Assembly: GCF_024181725.1 (NCBI RefSeq)
Contig: NZ_CP028908.1
Span: 1,054,001-1,118,000, forward strand
Origin: Bradyrhizobium sp. WD16
Lineage (GTDB): Bacteria > Pseudomonadota > Alphaproteobacteria > Rhizobiales > Xanthobacteraceae
Direction: 5' to 3'
DNA: 64,000 nucleotides
Below, one piece after another: positions 35,809 through 47,348 of this stretch. The stretch's first letter is position 1, and every line of letters starts with the position of its first letter. The position numbers and the translations under genes were made by a program. Below the pieces are notes generated by a model, which did no database searches, had not been told where the DNA came from, and saw nothing but the letters and a program-made list of their open reading frames with translations.

Positions 35809-37523
35809 GAGGGAATCCTCGTTGCTTCGGAAGGGGTGGATCCGCCCGGCAGCTTCTGCTGCTGGGTGCGGAGTTCGTTGCGGGAGAGCTTGCCGACGGG
35901 GGTGCGTGGCAGTTCGTCGCGGAATTCCAGCACCGCCGGCAGTTCGTGCTTGCCGATCTTGCCGGTGAGGAAGTCACGCAGCTCGTCGAGCGTGAAGGGC
36001 TTGGCGCCAGCCTTCAAGGTGACGAAAGCCTTGGCCGCCTCGCCGCGATAGGGATCGGGCACGCCGAGCACGATGACCTCCTGCACCGCCGGGTGCTCGT
36101 AGATCGCCTGCTCGATCATCTGCGGATAGACGTTGAAGCCGCCCGAGATGATCATGTCCTTCTTGCGGTCGACCAGGTAGAAGTAGCCGTCCTGGTCGAC
36201 GTAGCCGATGTCGCCGGTCAGGAATCGATCGCCGACGAAGGATTCGGCCGCTTCCTTCTCGCGCTTCCAATAGCCGCGGGTGACATTGGGACCGCGGATG
36301 CGCAACTCGCCGGTCTCGTCCGGACCGAGCACGCGCGTCGGCTCGTCCAGCGCCACCACATCGAGCTCGATGCCGGGCAGCATCAGGCCGATCGAGCCGG
36401 GCTTGTCCGGCCCTTCCGGCGGATGGCCGGTGCCGGGCGAGCAGGTCTCGGTCATCCCCCAGCCGCTGCGCAGCTTGATGCCCGTCTTGCTCTCGAACAC
36501 CTTGGCCACTTCCACCGGCAGCGGCGCGCCGCCCGAGCCGATCTGCGACAGGGACGACAGGTCGCGCTGCTCGAGATCCGGGAGGTTGGCGATGGCGATC
36601 CACATCGTCGGCACGCCGGGAAAGACGGTGGCGTGCTTCTCCTCGATATCACGCATCACCGCATTGATGTCGAAGCGCTGATGCAGCGAGATCAGTTCGC
36701 CGTTCTTGAGGTTGCGCAGCAGGATGACGGTAAGCGCATAGATGTGAAACAGCGGCAGCACGCAGATCACGCGCTCGACGCGGTTGCGCTCGGCGCGCTG
36801 CTTCGCCCCCCACAGGTCGTAGATGCCGACCGCGGAGGTGAGATTCCTGTGGCTCAGCATCGCGCCCTTCGGCAGGCCGGTGGTGCCGCCGGTATATTGC
36901 AGCAGGGCGATATCGTCGGGCGACACCTGCGGCCATTGCGCTGGCGGCGTCGCGCCCCGGACGAAATCGGCAAAGGTCACGATCCTGTCGCTTGCCGGCC
37001 AGGGCTCCTTGGAATTGGGCTCCTTGGAATTGGGCGCCTTCGGATTGCCGACATCACCCCAGCGCGCATCCTCGCAGATCACCAGACGGTCGATAAGGCC
37101 CTTGTCGAGGAATTTCAGCGCCACCGGCAACAGCGCCGGCAGATCGCTGGTGACGAGCACTCGCGCGCCGCTGTCGCTCAGCTTGTGGGACAGCGCCCGT
37201 TCGCCGTCGAGCGGGCTGAGATGGACGATCCGGGCGCCGGCCTTGAGCCCGCCGAAAAAGCAGATCGGATGATCCGGCGTATTGCCGAGAAACAGCGCGA
37301 TCGCGTGACCACGGCCGTAGCCGGCACGGAGAAAGCCCGCGGCGGCCTCGCCCGCCCGCGCACCGAGCTCGGCGTAGCTGATCGGCTTGTCGCGGAACTC
37401 GATCGCGGTGCGGCTGCCGAAATCGGCCGCCGACCTCGCGAGGAGGTCCGGCAGGGTACCGAAGGGGATCGGCGCGTCCCAGCGCGCCCCTTCGGGGTAA
37501 TACTTCTCGCCCGCGTAGGCCAT
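35805..37523 (-). CDS. pimA: Dicarboxylate/long-chain acid-CoA ligase (AMP-forming)
   Basis: This ligase activates a (di)carboxylic acid to its CoA thioester. The 572-residue ANL-family protein has the P-loop [38 protein letters not shown], the hinge [20 protein letters not shown] and the catalytic Lys in [15 protein letters not shown] small loop, [10 protein letters not shown], arises from a 15-bp tandem duplication. It is the second gene of the operon, 5 bp after pimF. Substrate inferred from the operon. Confidence 0.85.
   Translation of the reverse strand: MAYAGEKYYPEGARWDAPIPFGTLPDLLARSAADFGSRTAIEFRDKPISYAELGARAGEAAAGFLRAGYGRGHAIALFLGNTPDHPICFFGGLKAGARIVHLSPLDGERALSHKLSDSGARVLVTSDLPALLPVALKFLDKGLIDRLVICEDARWGDVGNPKAPNSKEPNSKEPWPASDRIVTFADFVRGATPPAQWPQVSPDDIALLQYTGGTTGLPKGAMLSHRNLTSAVGIYDLWGAKQRAERNRVERVICVLPLFHIYALTVILLRNLKNGELISLHQRFDINAVMRDIEEKHATVFPGVPTMWIAIANLPDLEQRDLSSLSQIGSGGAPLPVEVAKVFESKTGIKLRSGWGMTETCSPGTGHPPEGPDKPGSIGLMLPGIELDVVALDEPTRVLGPDETGELRIRGPNVTRGYWKREKEAAESFVGDRFLTGDIGYVDQDGYFYLVDRKKDMIISGGFNVYPQMIEQAIYEHPAVQEVIVLGVPDPYRGEAAKAFVTLKAGAKPFTLDELRDFLTGKIGKHELPAVLEFRDELPRTPVGKLSRNELRTQQQKLPGGSTPSEATRIPS
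37002..37031. repeat. 15-bp tandem duplication inside pimA
   Basis: GGGCTCCTTGGAATT occurs twice in a row (37002-37016, 37017-37031), in frame, adding the repeated residues NSKEP to a surface-like loop ahead of the P-loop region. Confidence 0.85.
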
Positions 37524-37528
37524 GGCGT

Positions 37529-39628
<2,100 letters not shown>

Positions 39629-39776
39629 GCTGCTCTCCTTGACCGTTCTTGAATCCGCTCGCCGGAACGCGACGGCGACAGTCCCTCGGGCTGCAACCGT
39701 CTCGTCCGATCGGATCATCTCCCAGACGCCGAGCTCGAGTCGCCGATTTGCAGCGACCGACCCTTGGTGCACCATC

Positions 39777-39802
39777 ATTCCGCATGTTTCGCACTGCGGA
39801 AT
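39777..39802. promoter_or_regulatory. Palindromic operator between pimF and the IclR gene
   Basis: ATTCCGCA, 10 bp, TGCGGAAT: perfect 8-bp arms in the 251-bp divergent intergenic region. An operator for the adjacent IclR regulator is the simplest reading; IclR-family sites are palindromes of this size. Confidence 0.6.
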
Positions 39803-39879
39803 TTAATTTCACACCTTGACAGGGAGGGTTATTTTGAAGAGCGTCCGTTGTCAACGAGGGAGCGCCACGGCAATCTTGA

Positions 39880-40785
39880 ATGAAGCAGCCAGCGAAGAAA
39901 ACAGCGACCGATCGCAACTTCGTCGTGGCGCTGTCGCGAGGCCTCGACGTGTTGCGGGCCTTCCGTCCCAATGACGGGCTGCTGGGCAACCAGGAGCTGG
40001 CGGCCCGCACCGGCCTGCCCAGGCCGACGATCTCGCGGCTGACCTACACCCTGACCAAACTCGGCTATCTGACCCCTGTTCCGCGCTTCGAAAAATACCA
40101 GCTGGCGCCGGCGGCGATGGCGCTGGGCTATTCGGCGCTCGCCAATCTCGGCATCCGCCACGTGTCCGATCCCTACCGCGACAAATTGATGCGGGAAACC
40201 GGCGGCGCGGTCGCGATCGGCGCACGTGATCGCCTCAGCATGATCTATTTCGGCCAGAGCCGCAGCGACCTCACGGTCGGCGTGCTGCTCGATGTCGGCT
40301 CGCGGATTCCGATCGCCACCACCGCGATGGGCCGTGCCTATCTCTGGGCGCTGCCGGAGGACGAGCGTACCGCGCTGCTCAGGGAAATCCGCGAAAATTC
40401 CGGCAGCCGCTGGCCAAAGGTGCGCGAGGGCATCGAGCGCGCCGGCGAGATGATCGCTCAGCACGGCTTCGCGATTTCGGCGGGCGAATGGCACAGCGAC
40501 ATCCACGCCGCAGGCGTCGCGCTGCAGCTCAATGATGGAACCGGGCCCTACGCATTCAACTGCGGTGCGCCGGCGTTCAAGTTTTCCGAGAAGCTGCTGA
40601 TCGACGATATTGGCCCGCGACTGGTCGCGATGGTAAATAACATCGAAAAGGCCATGACCGGCAGACCGAGCGTCGGCAGCGTCGCCGCGCAAGACAGCAG
40701 CCGATCCAATCACCAAAACAACAACAATACCAAAAAACACAAATCAGGAGGAAAACTTGCTCGTTTGGTCGAGGGAACCGGCTAG
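39880..40785 (+). CDS. IclR family transcriptional regulator
   Basis: The 301-residue protein has the winged helix-turn-helix RGLDVLRAFRPNDGLLGNQE and RTGLPRPTISRLTYTLTKLG in the N-terminal 80 residues. The IclR effector domain follows (DRLSMIYFGQSRSDLTVGVL, VGSRIPIATTAMGRAYLWAL, ISAGEWHSDIHAAGVAL). The last 30 or so residues (SNHQNNNNTKKHKSGGKL and on) are an A-rich, non-conserved tail that looks like translated intergenic DNA. It is divergent from pimF and probably regulates the pim operon; it may also control the transporter 63 bp downstream. Confidence 0.88.
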   Translation: MKQPAKKTATDRNFVVALSRGLDVLRAFRPNDGLLGNQELAARTGLPRPTISRLTYTLTKLGYLTPVPRFEKYQLAPAAMALGYSALANLGIRHVSDPYRDKLMRETGGAVAIGARDRLSMIYFGQSRSDLTVGVLLDVGSRIPIATTAMGRAYLWALPEDERTALLREIRENSGSRWPKVREGIERAGEMIAQHGFAISAGEWHSDIHAAGVALQLNDGTGPYAFNCGAPAFKFSEKLLIDDIGPRLVAMVNNIEKAMTGRPSVGSVAAQDSSRSNHQNNNNTKKHKSGGKLARLVEGTG

Positions 40786-40852
40786 CGGCGGCTGTCGCAG
40801 CCCCAGCGCGGCTTGGTGCGCCGGCGAGCGCGCGGGTACGAGCCGGACATGA
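40746..40852 (+). other. Orphan strong ribosome site with possible leader ORF before livG
   Basis: AGGAGG at 40746-40751 is followed 5 bases later by TTG 40757, which opens a 31-codon frame whose TGA (40850-40852) overlaps the livG ATG. It could be a translation-coupling leader, or the relic of another gene start. The peptide (LVWSREPASGGCRSPSAAW and on) is not protein-like. Confidence 0.3.
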
Positions 40853-41639
40853 CGCAGGTCGAGACGCGGGGCTCCGCGCCCCTGCTCTCCGTGCGTGACG
40901 TCAGCGTCACGTTCGGAGGCATCGTCGCGCTCAACGGCGTGTCGTTCGAGATGCGCCATGGCCATATTCTCGGGCTGATCGGACCGAACGGCGCCGGCAA
41001 GACGACGCTGTTCAACTGCCTGAGCCGCCTTTACCAGCCGAGCCGCGGCGATATCCTGATGGACGGCCACACCATCCTGCGCCAGCAGCCGCATCGCATC
41101 GCCGACATCGGCATCGGCCGTACCTTCCAGAACGTCGCGCTGTTCCACAACATGTCGGTGCTGGACAATATCCGCGTCGGCGCCCACTCGCGCACGAAGA
41201 GCGACGCCGTCAGCGACATGCTCAAGCTGCCCTGGGTGCGCCGGGAGGAGCGGACGCTCGACCGCCGGGCCCGCGACATCGCCGCCTATCTCGACCTCAC
41301 CGACGTCGCCGACCTCAAGGTGGCGGGGCTGCCCTTCGGCACGCAGAAGCGCGTCGAGCTCGGCCGGGCGCTGGCCGCCGAGCCGAAGATCCTGCTGCTC
41401 GACGAGCCGGCCGGCGGCCTCAATCACGAGGAAGTCCATGCGCTGGGCGACCTGATCCGCCGTATTCGCGACGAGCGCGGCGTCAGCGTTCTCCTGGTCG
41501 AACACCACATGGGCCTCGTGATGTCCATCGCCGACCATGTCGTCGCGCTCAATTTCGGCAAGAAGCTCGCGGAAGGAACGCCCGCCGCCGTGCAGTCCGA
41601 CCCCGACGTGATCAAGGCCTATCTGGGGAGCAAGGACCA

Positions 41640-41643
<4 letters not shown>
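40849..41643 (+). CDS. livG: Branched-chain/organic-acid ABC transporter ATPase LivG
   Basis: The 264-residue ATPase has Walker [18 protein letters not shown], the LivG-type long insert after GIGRTFQNVALFHNMSVLDN, the signature region PFGTQKRVELGRALA, Walker B ILLLDEPAGGLNHEE and LLVEHHMGLVMSIADHVVAL. I start it at ATG 40849. The frame is open from 40813. Its stop overlaps livF by 4 bp. With the other genes it forms a complete HAAT-type importer beside the pim operon. Confidence 0.9.
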
Positions 41644-42353
<710 letters not shown>

Positions 42354-42363
42354 GGGCACGGCC

Positions 42364-43242
42364 ATGGAACTCCTGATCAACCAGATCCTGGCCGGCATCG
42401 CCACGGGCGCCATCTATGCCTGCATGGCACTCGCGGTGGTGATGATCTACCAGGCGATCGACCAACTCAATTTCGCGCAGGGCGAGATGGCGATGTTCTC
42501 CACCTTCGTCGCCTGGCAGCTCATCCAGTGGGGCGTGCCATACTGGGCGGCGTTCGCGCTGACCCTGGTGATCTCCTTCGCCGGCGGCATCGTCATCGAG
42601 CGAACGCTATTCAAGCCGCTCGCCAATGCGCCGATCCTGACCCACGTCGCCGGATTCATCGCGCTGTTCGCCGTCATCAACAGCGTCGCCGGCCTGACCT
42701 GGGATTTCACCATCAAGCAGTTCCCCTCACCGTTCGGATCGAAGCCGTTCCTCGGCAGCCAGCTGATCTCGACCCACCAGGCCGGTATGATCGGCGTCAC
42801 CGTGGTGCTGCTGGTGCTGCTCTATCTGTTCTTCCGCTACACCCGGATCGGCCTCGCCATGCGCGCAGCCGCCTCGCTGCCGGAATCGGCCCGCCTCGTC
42901 GGCATCAATGTCGGCTGGATGATCGCGCTGGGCTGGGGCATGGCCAGCGCAATCGGCGCCATCGCCGGCATGCTGATCGCGCCGATCGTCTTCCTCGAGC
43001 CGAACATGATGGGCGGCGTGCTGCTCTACGGCTTCGCTTCCGCCGTGCTCGGCGGCCTCACCAGTCCGTTCGGCGCGGTGATCGGCGGCTTCCTCGTCGG
43101 CATCTTCGAGAATCTGGTCGGCACCTACATCCCCGGTGTCGGCAACGAACTCAAGCTGCCGATCGCGCTGGCGCTGATCGTGACCGTCCTTGTCGTCAAG
43201 CCCAACGGCCTGTTCGGCCGCCGTGTCATCCAGCGAGTGTGA
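42364..43242 (+). CDS. livH: Branched-chain/organic-acid ABC transporter permease LivH
   Basis: The 292-residue membrane protein has about eight hydrophobic helices and the family's GAIYACMALAVVMIYQAIDQ, LNFAQGEMAMFSTFVAW and the cytoplasmic coupling segment IGLAMRAAASLPESARLVG. It starts at ATG 42364 and ends 2 bp before livM. Confidence 0.92.
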   Translation: MELLINQILAGIATGAIYACMALAVVMIYQAIDQLNFAQGEMAMFSTFVAWQLIQWGVPYWAAFALTLVISFAGGIVIERTLFKPLANAPILTHVAGFIALFAVINSVAGLTWDFTIKQFPSPFGSKPFLGSQLISTHQAGMIGVTVVLLVLLYLFFRYTRIGLAMRAAASLPESARLVGINVGWMIALGWGMASAIGAIAGMLIAPIVFLEPNMMGGVLLYGFASAVLGGLTSPFGAVIGGFLVGIFENLVGTYIPGVGNELKLPIALALIVTVLVVKPNGLFGRRVIQRV

Positions 43243-43244
43243 CC

Positions 43245-44261
43245 ATGAGCACCGTTCAGGAAACCGTCTCCGCGCCGGCCGCCGTCGAGGTGCCGGGCAA
43301 GAAGTCGATGACGATGGGGCGCGTCGCCTCTCTGGTGATGCTGGCGCTGATGCTCGCCGCCCCGCTGTTCGTCAAGAATTTCATCATCTTCCAGATGACG
43401 ATGCTGCTGGTTTACGCGGTGGCGATCGTCGCGCTCAACCTGCTCACGGGCGGCAGCGGCCAGTTCTCGCTCGGCCAGAGCGCGTTCTACGCGTTCGGCG
43501 CCTACACCTCGGCGATCCTGATGGAGATCTACGGGGTCAATTACGTGCTGACCCTGCCGGTGGCCGGCCTCGCCTGCTTCGTGTTCGGTTTTCTGTTCGG
43601 ACTGCCGGCGCTGCGGCTGTCGGGCGTTTATCTCGCGCTCGCGACCTTCGCGCTCGCCACCGCCATGCCCCAGCTCGTCAAGCTCGGTATCTTCGAGCCC
43701 TGGACCGGCGGCGTGCAGGGCCTCGTCGTCACCAAGCCGGACGCGCCTTTCGGCCTGCCGATGTCCCAGGACATGTGGCTCTATTATTTCACGCTGGCGG
43801 TCGCGCTGCTGATCTATGCCGCCTCGGTCAACCTGCTCAATTCGCGCACCGGCCGGGCGATGATGGCGATCCGCGACAACCAGATCGCCGCCTCGGCGCT
43901 GGGCGTCAATCTCGCGCTCTACAAGACGCTGGCCTTCGGCATCAGCGCCGCCTTCACCGGCATCGCCGGCGCGCTCGGCGCCATCGTCGTGCAGTTCGTG
44001 GCGCCCGATGGCTACACCATCCAGCTCGCGATCGCGATCTTCCTCGGCATGGTGGTCGGCGGCGTCGGCTGGCTGCCCGGATCACTGGCCGGCTCCGCCT
44101 TCATCGTCTTCGTGCCGAACATCGCCGAAGGCATCTCCAAGGGACTGTCCGGCGCGGTGTTCGGCGTGCTGTTGATCATCGTCATCTTCGTCGTGCCGCA
44201 CGGCGCGAGGCAGGTCGCCGTCGCAGGCGAAAATCTCATCAAGAAAATTTTCAAGATCTAG
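43245..44261 (+). CDS. livM: Branched-chain/organic-acid ABC transporter permease LivM
   Basis: The 338-residue permease starts at ATG 43245, with a short hydrophilic N-terminus before about eight membrane helices. Family motifs include LNLLTGGSGQFSLGQSAFYA, LRLSGVYLALATFALATAM and TGRAMMAIRDNQIAASALGV (coupling helix). It lies between livH and the binding-protein gene. Confidence 0.92.
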   Translation: MSTVQETVSAPAAVEVPGKKSMTMGRVASLVMLALMLAAPLFVKNFIIFQMTMLLVYAVAIVALNLLTGGSGQFSLGQSAFYAFGAYTSAILMEIYGVNYVLTLPVAGLACFVFGFLFGLPALRLSGVYLALATFALATAMPQLVKLGIFEPWTGGVQGLVVTKPDAPFGLPMSQDMWLYYFTLAVALLIYAASVNLLNSRTGRAMMAIRDNQIAASALGVNLALYKTLAFGISAAFTGIAGALGAIVVQFVAPDGYTIQLAIAIFLGMVVGGVGWLPGSLAGSAFIVFVPNIAEGISKGLSGAVFGVLLIIVIFVVPHGARQVAVAGENLIKKIFKI

Positions 44262-44278
44262 GAAGGGGACACTTCACC

Positions 44279-45499
44279 ATGACGACTTCGAAAGTGCTCG
44301 GCCTGGCGGCCGCTCTCTCGGCCCTGCTGGTCACGAGCGGCACGGCCCTCGCCCAGAAGAAATACGACACCGGGGCGAGCGACACCGAGATCAAGATCGG
44401 CAACATCATGCCCTACAGCGGCCCGGCCTCGGCCTATGGCGTCATCGGCAAGGTCGAAGCCGCCTATTTCAACATGATCAACGAGCAGGGCGGCATCAAC
44501 GGCCGCAAGATCAACTTCGTCACCTATGACGACGGCTACAGCCCGCCGAAGGCGGTGGAGCAGGCGCGCAAGCTGGTCGAGAGCGACGAGGTCCTGTTCG
44601 TCTTCAGCCCGCTCGGCACGGCGTCGAACTCGGCCGTCCAGAAGTACATGAACGCCAAGAAGGTGCCGCAGCTGTTCGTCGCCACCGGCGCCACCAAGTT
44701 CGGCGAATACAAGAGCTTTCCCTGGACCATGGGCTGGCAGCCGCCGTACCAGAGCGAAGGCCGCAGCTACGCCAAGTATCTCCTGAGCGCCAAGCCGGAG
44801 GCCAAGATCGCGGTGCTCTACCAGAACGACGATTTCGGCAAGGACCTGCTCAAGGGCTTCAAGGACGGCCTCGGCGACAAGGCCGCGCTGATCGTCGCCG
44901 AAGAGAGCTACGAGGTCTCCGAGCCGACCATCGAGTCGCACATCGTCAAGCTGAAGGCGACCGGCGCCGACACCTTCGTCAGCATCACCACGCCGAAATT
45001 CGCCGCCCAGGCGATCAAGAAGGTCGCCGAAGTCGCCTGGAAGCCGATGTACTTCCAGAGCAATGTCGGCGCCTCGGTGGGCAGCGTGCTCAAGCCTGCC
45101 GGATTCGACAATTCCCAGGGGCTCCTCTCGGCGGCCTACGCCAAGGACGGCGCCGACGCGCAGTGGGACAACGACGAGGGCATGAAGAAATTCTATGCCT
45201 TTCTCGCCAAATACGCGCCGGATGCCAGCCGGATCGACGCCTCGGTGGTCTACGGCTATGGCATCGCCCAGACGGTCGAGCAGGTGCTGAGGCAGGCCGG
45301 CGACGACCTGACCCGCGCCAATGTCATGAAGCAGGCGGCCAACCTGAAAGATGTGTCGCTCGACACGCTGCTGCCGGGCGTCAAGGTCAACACCAGCGCG
45401 ACCGACTTCTATCCGATCGAGCAGTTGCAGATGATCCAGTTCAAGGGCGAGAAGTGGGATCGCTTCGGCCCGGTGATCAGCGGTGAAGTCGGCCGCTGA
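44279..45499 (+). CDS. ABC transporter periplasmic substrate-binding protein (Leu/Ile/Val-binding family)
   Basis: The 406-residue protein (ATG 44279, GGAAGGGG upstream) has a signal peptide (VLGLAAALSALLVTSGTALA) and the type I periplasmic-binding fold: EIKIGNIMPYSGPASAYGVI, AYFNMINEQGGINGRKINF, YDDGYSPPKAVEQARKLVE and YQNDDFGKDLLKGFKDGLG. It is the last gene of the transporter operon and is followed by a terminator. Its proximity to the pim genes suggests dicarboxylate or fatty-acid-type ligands rather than amino acids; this is inference. Confidence 0.9.
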   Translation: MTTSKVLGLAAALSALLVTSGTALAQKKYDTGASDTEIKIGNIMPYSGPASAYGVIGKVEAAYFNMINEQGGINGRKINFVTYDDGYSPPKAVEQARKLVESDEVLFVFSPLGTASNSAVQKYMNAKKVPQLFVATGATKFGEYKSFPWTMGWQPPYQSEGRSYAKYLLSAKPEAKIAVLYQNDDFGKDLLKGFKDGLGDKAALIVAEESYEVSEPTIESHIVKLKATGADTFVSITTPKFAAQAIKKVAEVAWKPMYFQSNVGASVGSVLKPAGFDNSQGLLSAAYAKDGADAQWDNDEGMKKFYAFLAKYAPDASRIDASVVYGYGIAQTVEQVLRQAGDDLTRANVMKQAANLKDVSLDTLLPGVKVNTSATDFYPIEQLQMIQFKGEKWDRFGPVISGEVGR

Positions 45500-45538
45500 C
45501 GGGTTCCGGCGTCGTCCGGGTGACGCGATCGCGATCAA

Positions 45539-45566
45539 GGCTCCTGCTTCGGCGGGAGCCTTTTTT
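45539..45566 (+). terminator. Rho-independent terminator of the livGFHM-binding-protein operon
   Basis: The hairpin GGCTCCTGC-TTCG-GCGGGAGCC (45539-45560), with a stable TTCG loop, is followed by six T residues. Confidence 0.92.
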
Positions 45567-45607
45567 CTGCTGCCATTTACTGCAGACGTGAAGCAGCCGG
45601 GCGTCTG

Positions 45608-46108
45608 CTAAAATGCCGCCAGCTTGTCGAGGATCTTCAGCAGCGCCGCGCAGTCGGCCTCGCCGAGCAGCGCCTTGAGCCGGGCCTCGTGCTTGGTGGC
45701 AACGAGGCGCTTGGCGCGGGCGAGAATGGCGCGACCTTTGTCGGTCAGCATCACCATGTGGGAGCGTCGATCCTGGTTGGACCGCACCCGCTCGCACAGA
45801 TCGCGGCTCTCGAGTGCATCGAGCATCGAGACGAAATTCGGCCGCTGGATGCCGAGCGCCGAGGCGATCTCGGTCTGGTTTCGACCGGGATTGTGCTCGA
45901 GCAGGACGAGTACGGAGAACTGGGCCGGGGTCAGCTGGAGCGAGGCGACACAGCGGATGAAATCCTCGAATACCCGCAGCTGCGCCCGCTTGAAGCGGTA
46001 GCCGATCAGCTCGGAGAGTTCGCCGAATTGCAGCGGCGCCGGCTCGTTCGCCTCTTTGGCCGGCGCTGCCAAAGATTTGGCGGCACGCGCCGATCTCGAC
46101 CCGGTCAT
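45608..46108 (-). CDS. MarR family transcriptional regulator
   Basis: From ATG 46108 (GGGAGGGATC upstream) the 166-residue protein has a Ser/Ala-rich N-terminal arm and then the MarR winged helix: LQLTPAQFSVLVLLEHNPGR, TEIASALGIQRPNFVSMLDA, LESRDLCERVRSNQDRRSHM. MarR proteins in this group (BadR, CouR) often sense aromatic acids or their CoA esters. It is divergent from the second ABC importer and is probably its repressor. Confidence 0.88.
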   Translation of the reverse strand: MTGSRSARAAKSLAAPAKEANEPAPLQFGELSELIGYRFKRAQLRVFEDFIRCVASLQLTPAQFSVLVLLEHNPGRNQTEIASALGIQRPNFVSMLDALESRDLCERVRSNQDRRSHMVMLTDKGRAILARAKRLVATKHEARLKALLGEADCAALLKILDKLAAF

Positions 46109-46302
46109 GATCCCTCCCGATCCATCCGTGGCGCAGCGCCGCGATCCGGCGTTCACCCAGAAAGCGCTCTCGCCTAAGGTGGCCGGCGGAAGCGGCTTGA
46201 GATTATAGTCGATAATTGTTATGAACCATATCAAATAGCCGCGGCGGATTTCAACCGCCTGCATCGGCCGGCCGTCTGGCGCCGTGGAGGGGAAACGCGA
46301 TC

Positions 46303-47343
46303 TTGGACACCACAATCCTGCTGTTCCTCGCCCAGGACGGCATCACCAACGGCGCAGTCTACGCCCTGCTCGGTTTCGGGCTGGTGCTGGTCTTTGCCGT
46401 CACCCGTGTGATCCTGATCCCGCAGGGCGAATTCATCACCTTCGGCGCCCTGACCTATGCCGCGCTGTCCGCCGGCAAGGCACCCGGTACCGCGCGCCTG
46501 GCTCTCGCCCTCGGCGTCGTCGCCTTCTGCATGGACGTCTTCGTCGCCCGCCGCCATTTCTCCGCGCGTCGGCTGATGCGCTCGGCGGCGCTCAATCTGC
46601 TGTTGCCCGCCGTCATCCTCACGGTGGCGCTCGCGGTCGCCGGCCGCGTCAACAGCGTACCGCTGAATTTCCTGCTTTCGCTGGTGATCGTCGCTCCGAT
46701 CGGACTCTATCTCTACCGCATCGCTTTCCAGCCGATCGCCCACGCCTCGGTGCTGGTGCTGCTGATCGCCTCGGTCGGCGTCCATCTCGCCATGCAGGGG
46801 CTCGGACTGATCTTCTTCGGCGCCGAAGGGCTGCGCGCGCCGCCGATTTCCGACGCGGCTTTCTCCCTCGGGCCGCTGCGCATCACCGGGCAGAACCTCG
46901 CGGTCTATGGCATCGCCATCGCCCTCATCGTCGGACTGTGGCTGTTCTTCGGCCACACGCTCTACGGCAAGGCGCTGCGCGCCACCGCGGTGAACCGGCT
47001 GGGCGCCCGCCTCGTCGGCATCCGCACCACATTGTCGGGCCAGATTGCCTTCCTGCTCGCCGCCGTGATCGGCGCGATCTCCGGCATCCTCATCGTGCCG
47101 ATGACCACGATCTATTACGACAGCGGCTTCCTGATCGGGCTCAAGGGCTTCGTCGCGGCGATCATCGGCGGCCTCGCCAGCTATCCGCTGACCGCAGCGG
47201 CCGCGGTGGTGGTCGGCATCGTCGAGGCGCTCTCGTCGTTCTACGCCAGCAACTACAAGGAGGTCATCGTCTTCACGCTGATCATTCCGGTGCTCCTCGT
47301 CCGTTCGCTGGCCGCGCCCGCGGTCGAAGAAGACAAGGACTGA
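46303..47343 (+). CDS. LivH-type ABC transporter permease (second importer)
   Basis: The start is TTG 46303 with GGAGGGG 8-14 bases upstream. The 346-residue membrane protein has DGITNGAVYALLGFGLVLVF, ILIPQGEFITFGALTYAAL and YGKALRATAVNRLGARLVGI (coupling segment). It is longer than the first importer's LivH because of an extra loop around residues 60-100. It ends 5 bp before the fused permease-ATPase gene. Confidence 0.88.
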   Translation: MDTTILLFLAQDGITNGAVYALLGFGLVLVFAVTRVILIPQGEFITFGALTYAALSAGKAPGTARLALALGVVAFCMDVFVARRHFSARRLMRSAALNLLLPAVILTVALAVAGRVNSVPLNFLLSLVIVAPIGLYLYRIAFQPIAHASVLVLLIASVGVHLAMQGLGLIFFGAEGLRAPPISDAAFSLGPLRITGQNLAVYGIAIALIVGLWLFFGHTLYGKALRATAVNRLGARLVGIRTTLSGQIAFLLAAVIGAISGILIVPMTTIYYDSGFLIGLKGFVAAIIGGLASYPLTAAAAVVVGIVEALSSFYASNYKEVIVFTLIIPVLLVRSLAAPAVEEDKD

Positions 47344-47348
47344 CCGCC

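Noticed and set aside
39816..39840. TTGACA at 39816 as the -35 box of the IclR gene
   Set aside because: No acceptable -10 box lies 16-18 bp downstream; the nearby TATTTT is only 8 bp away.
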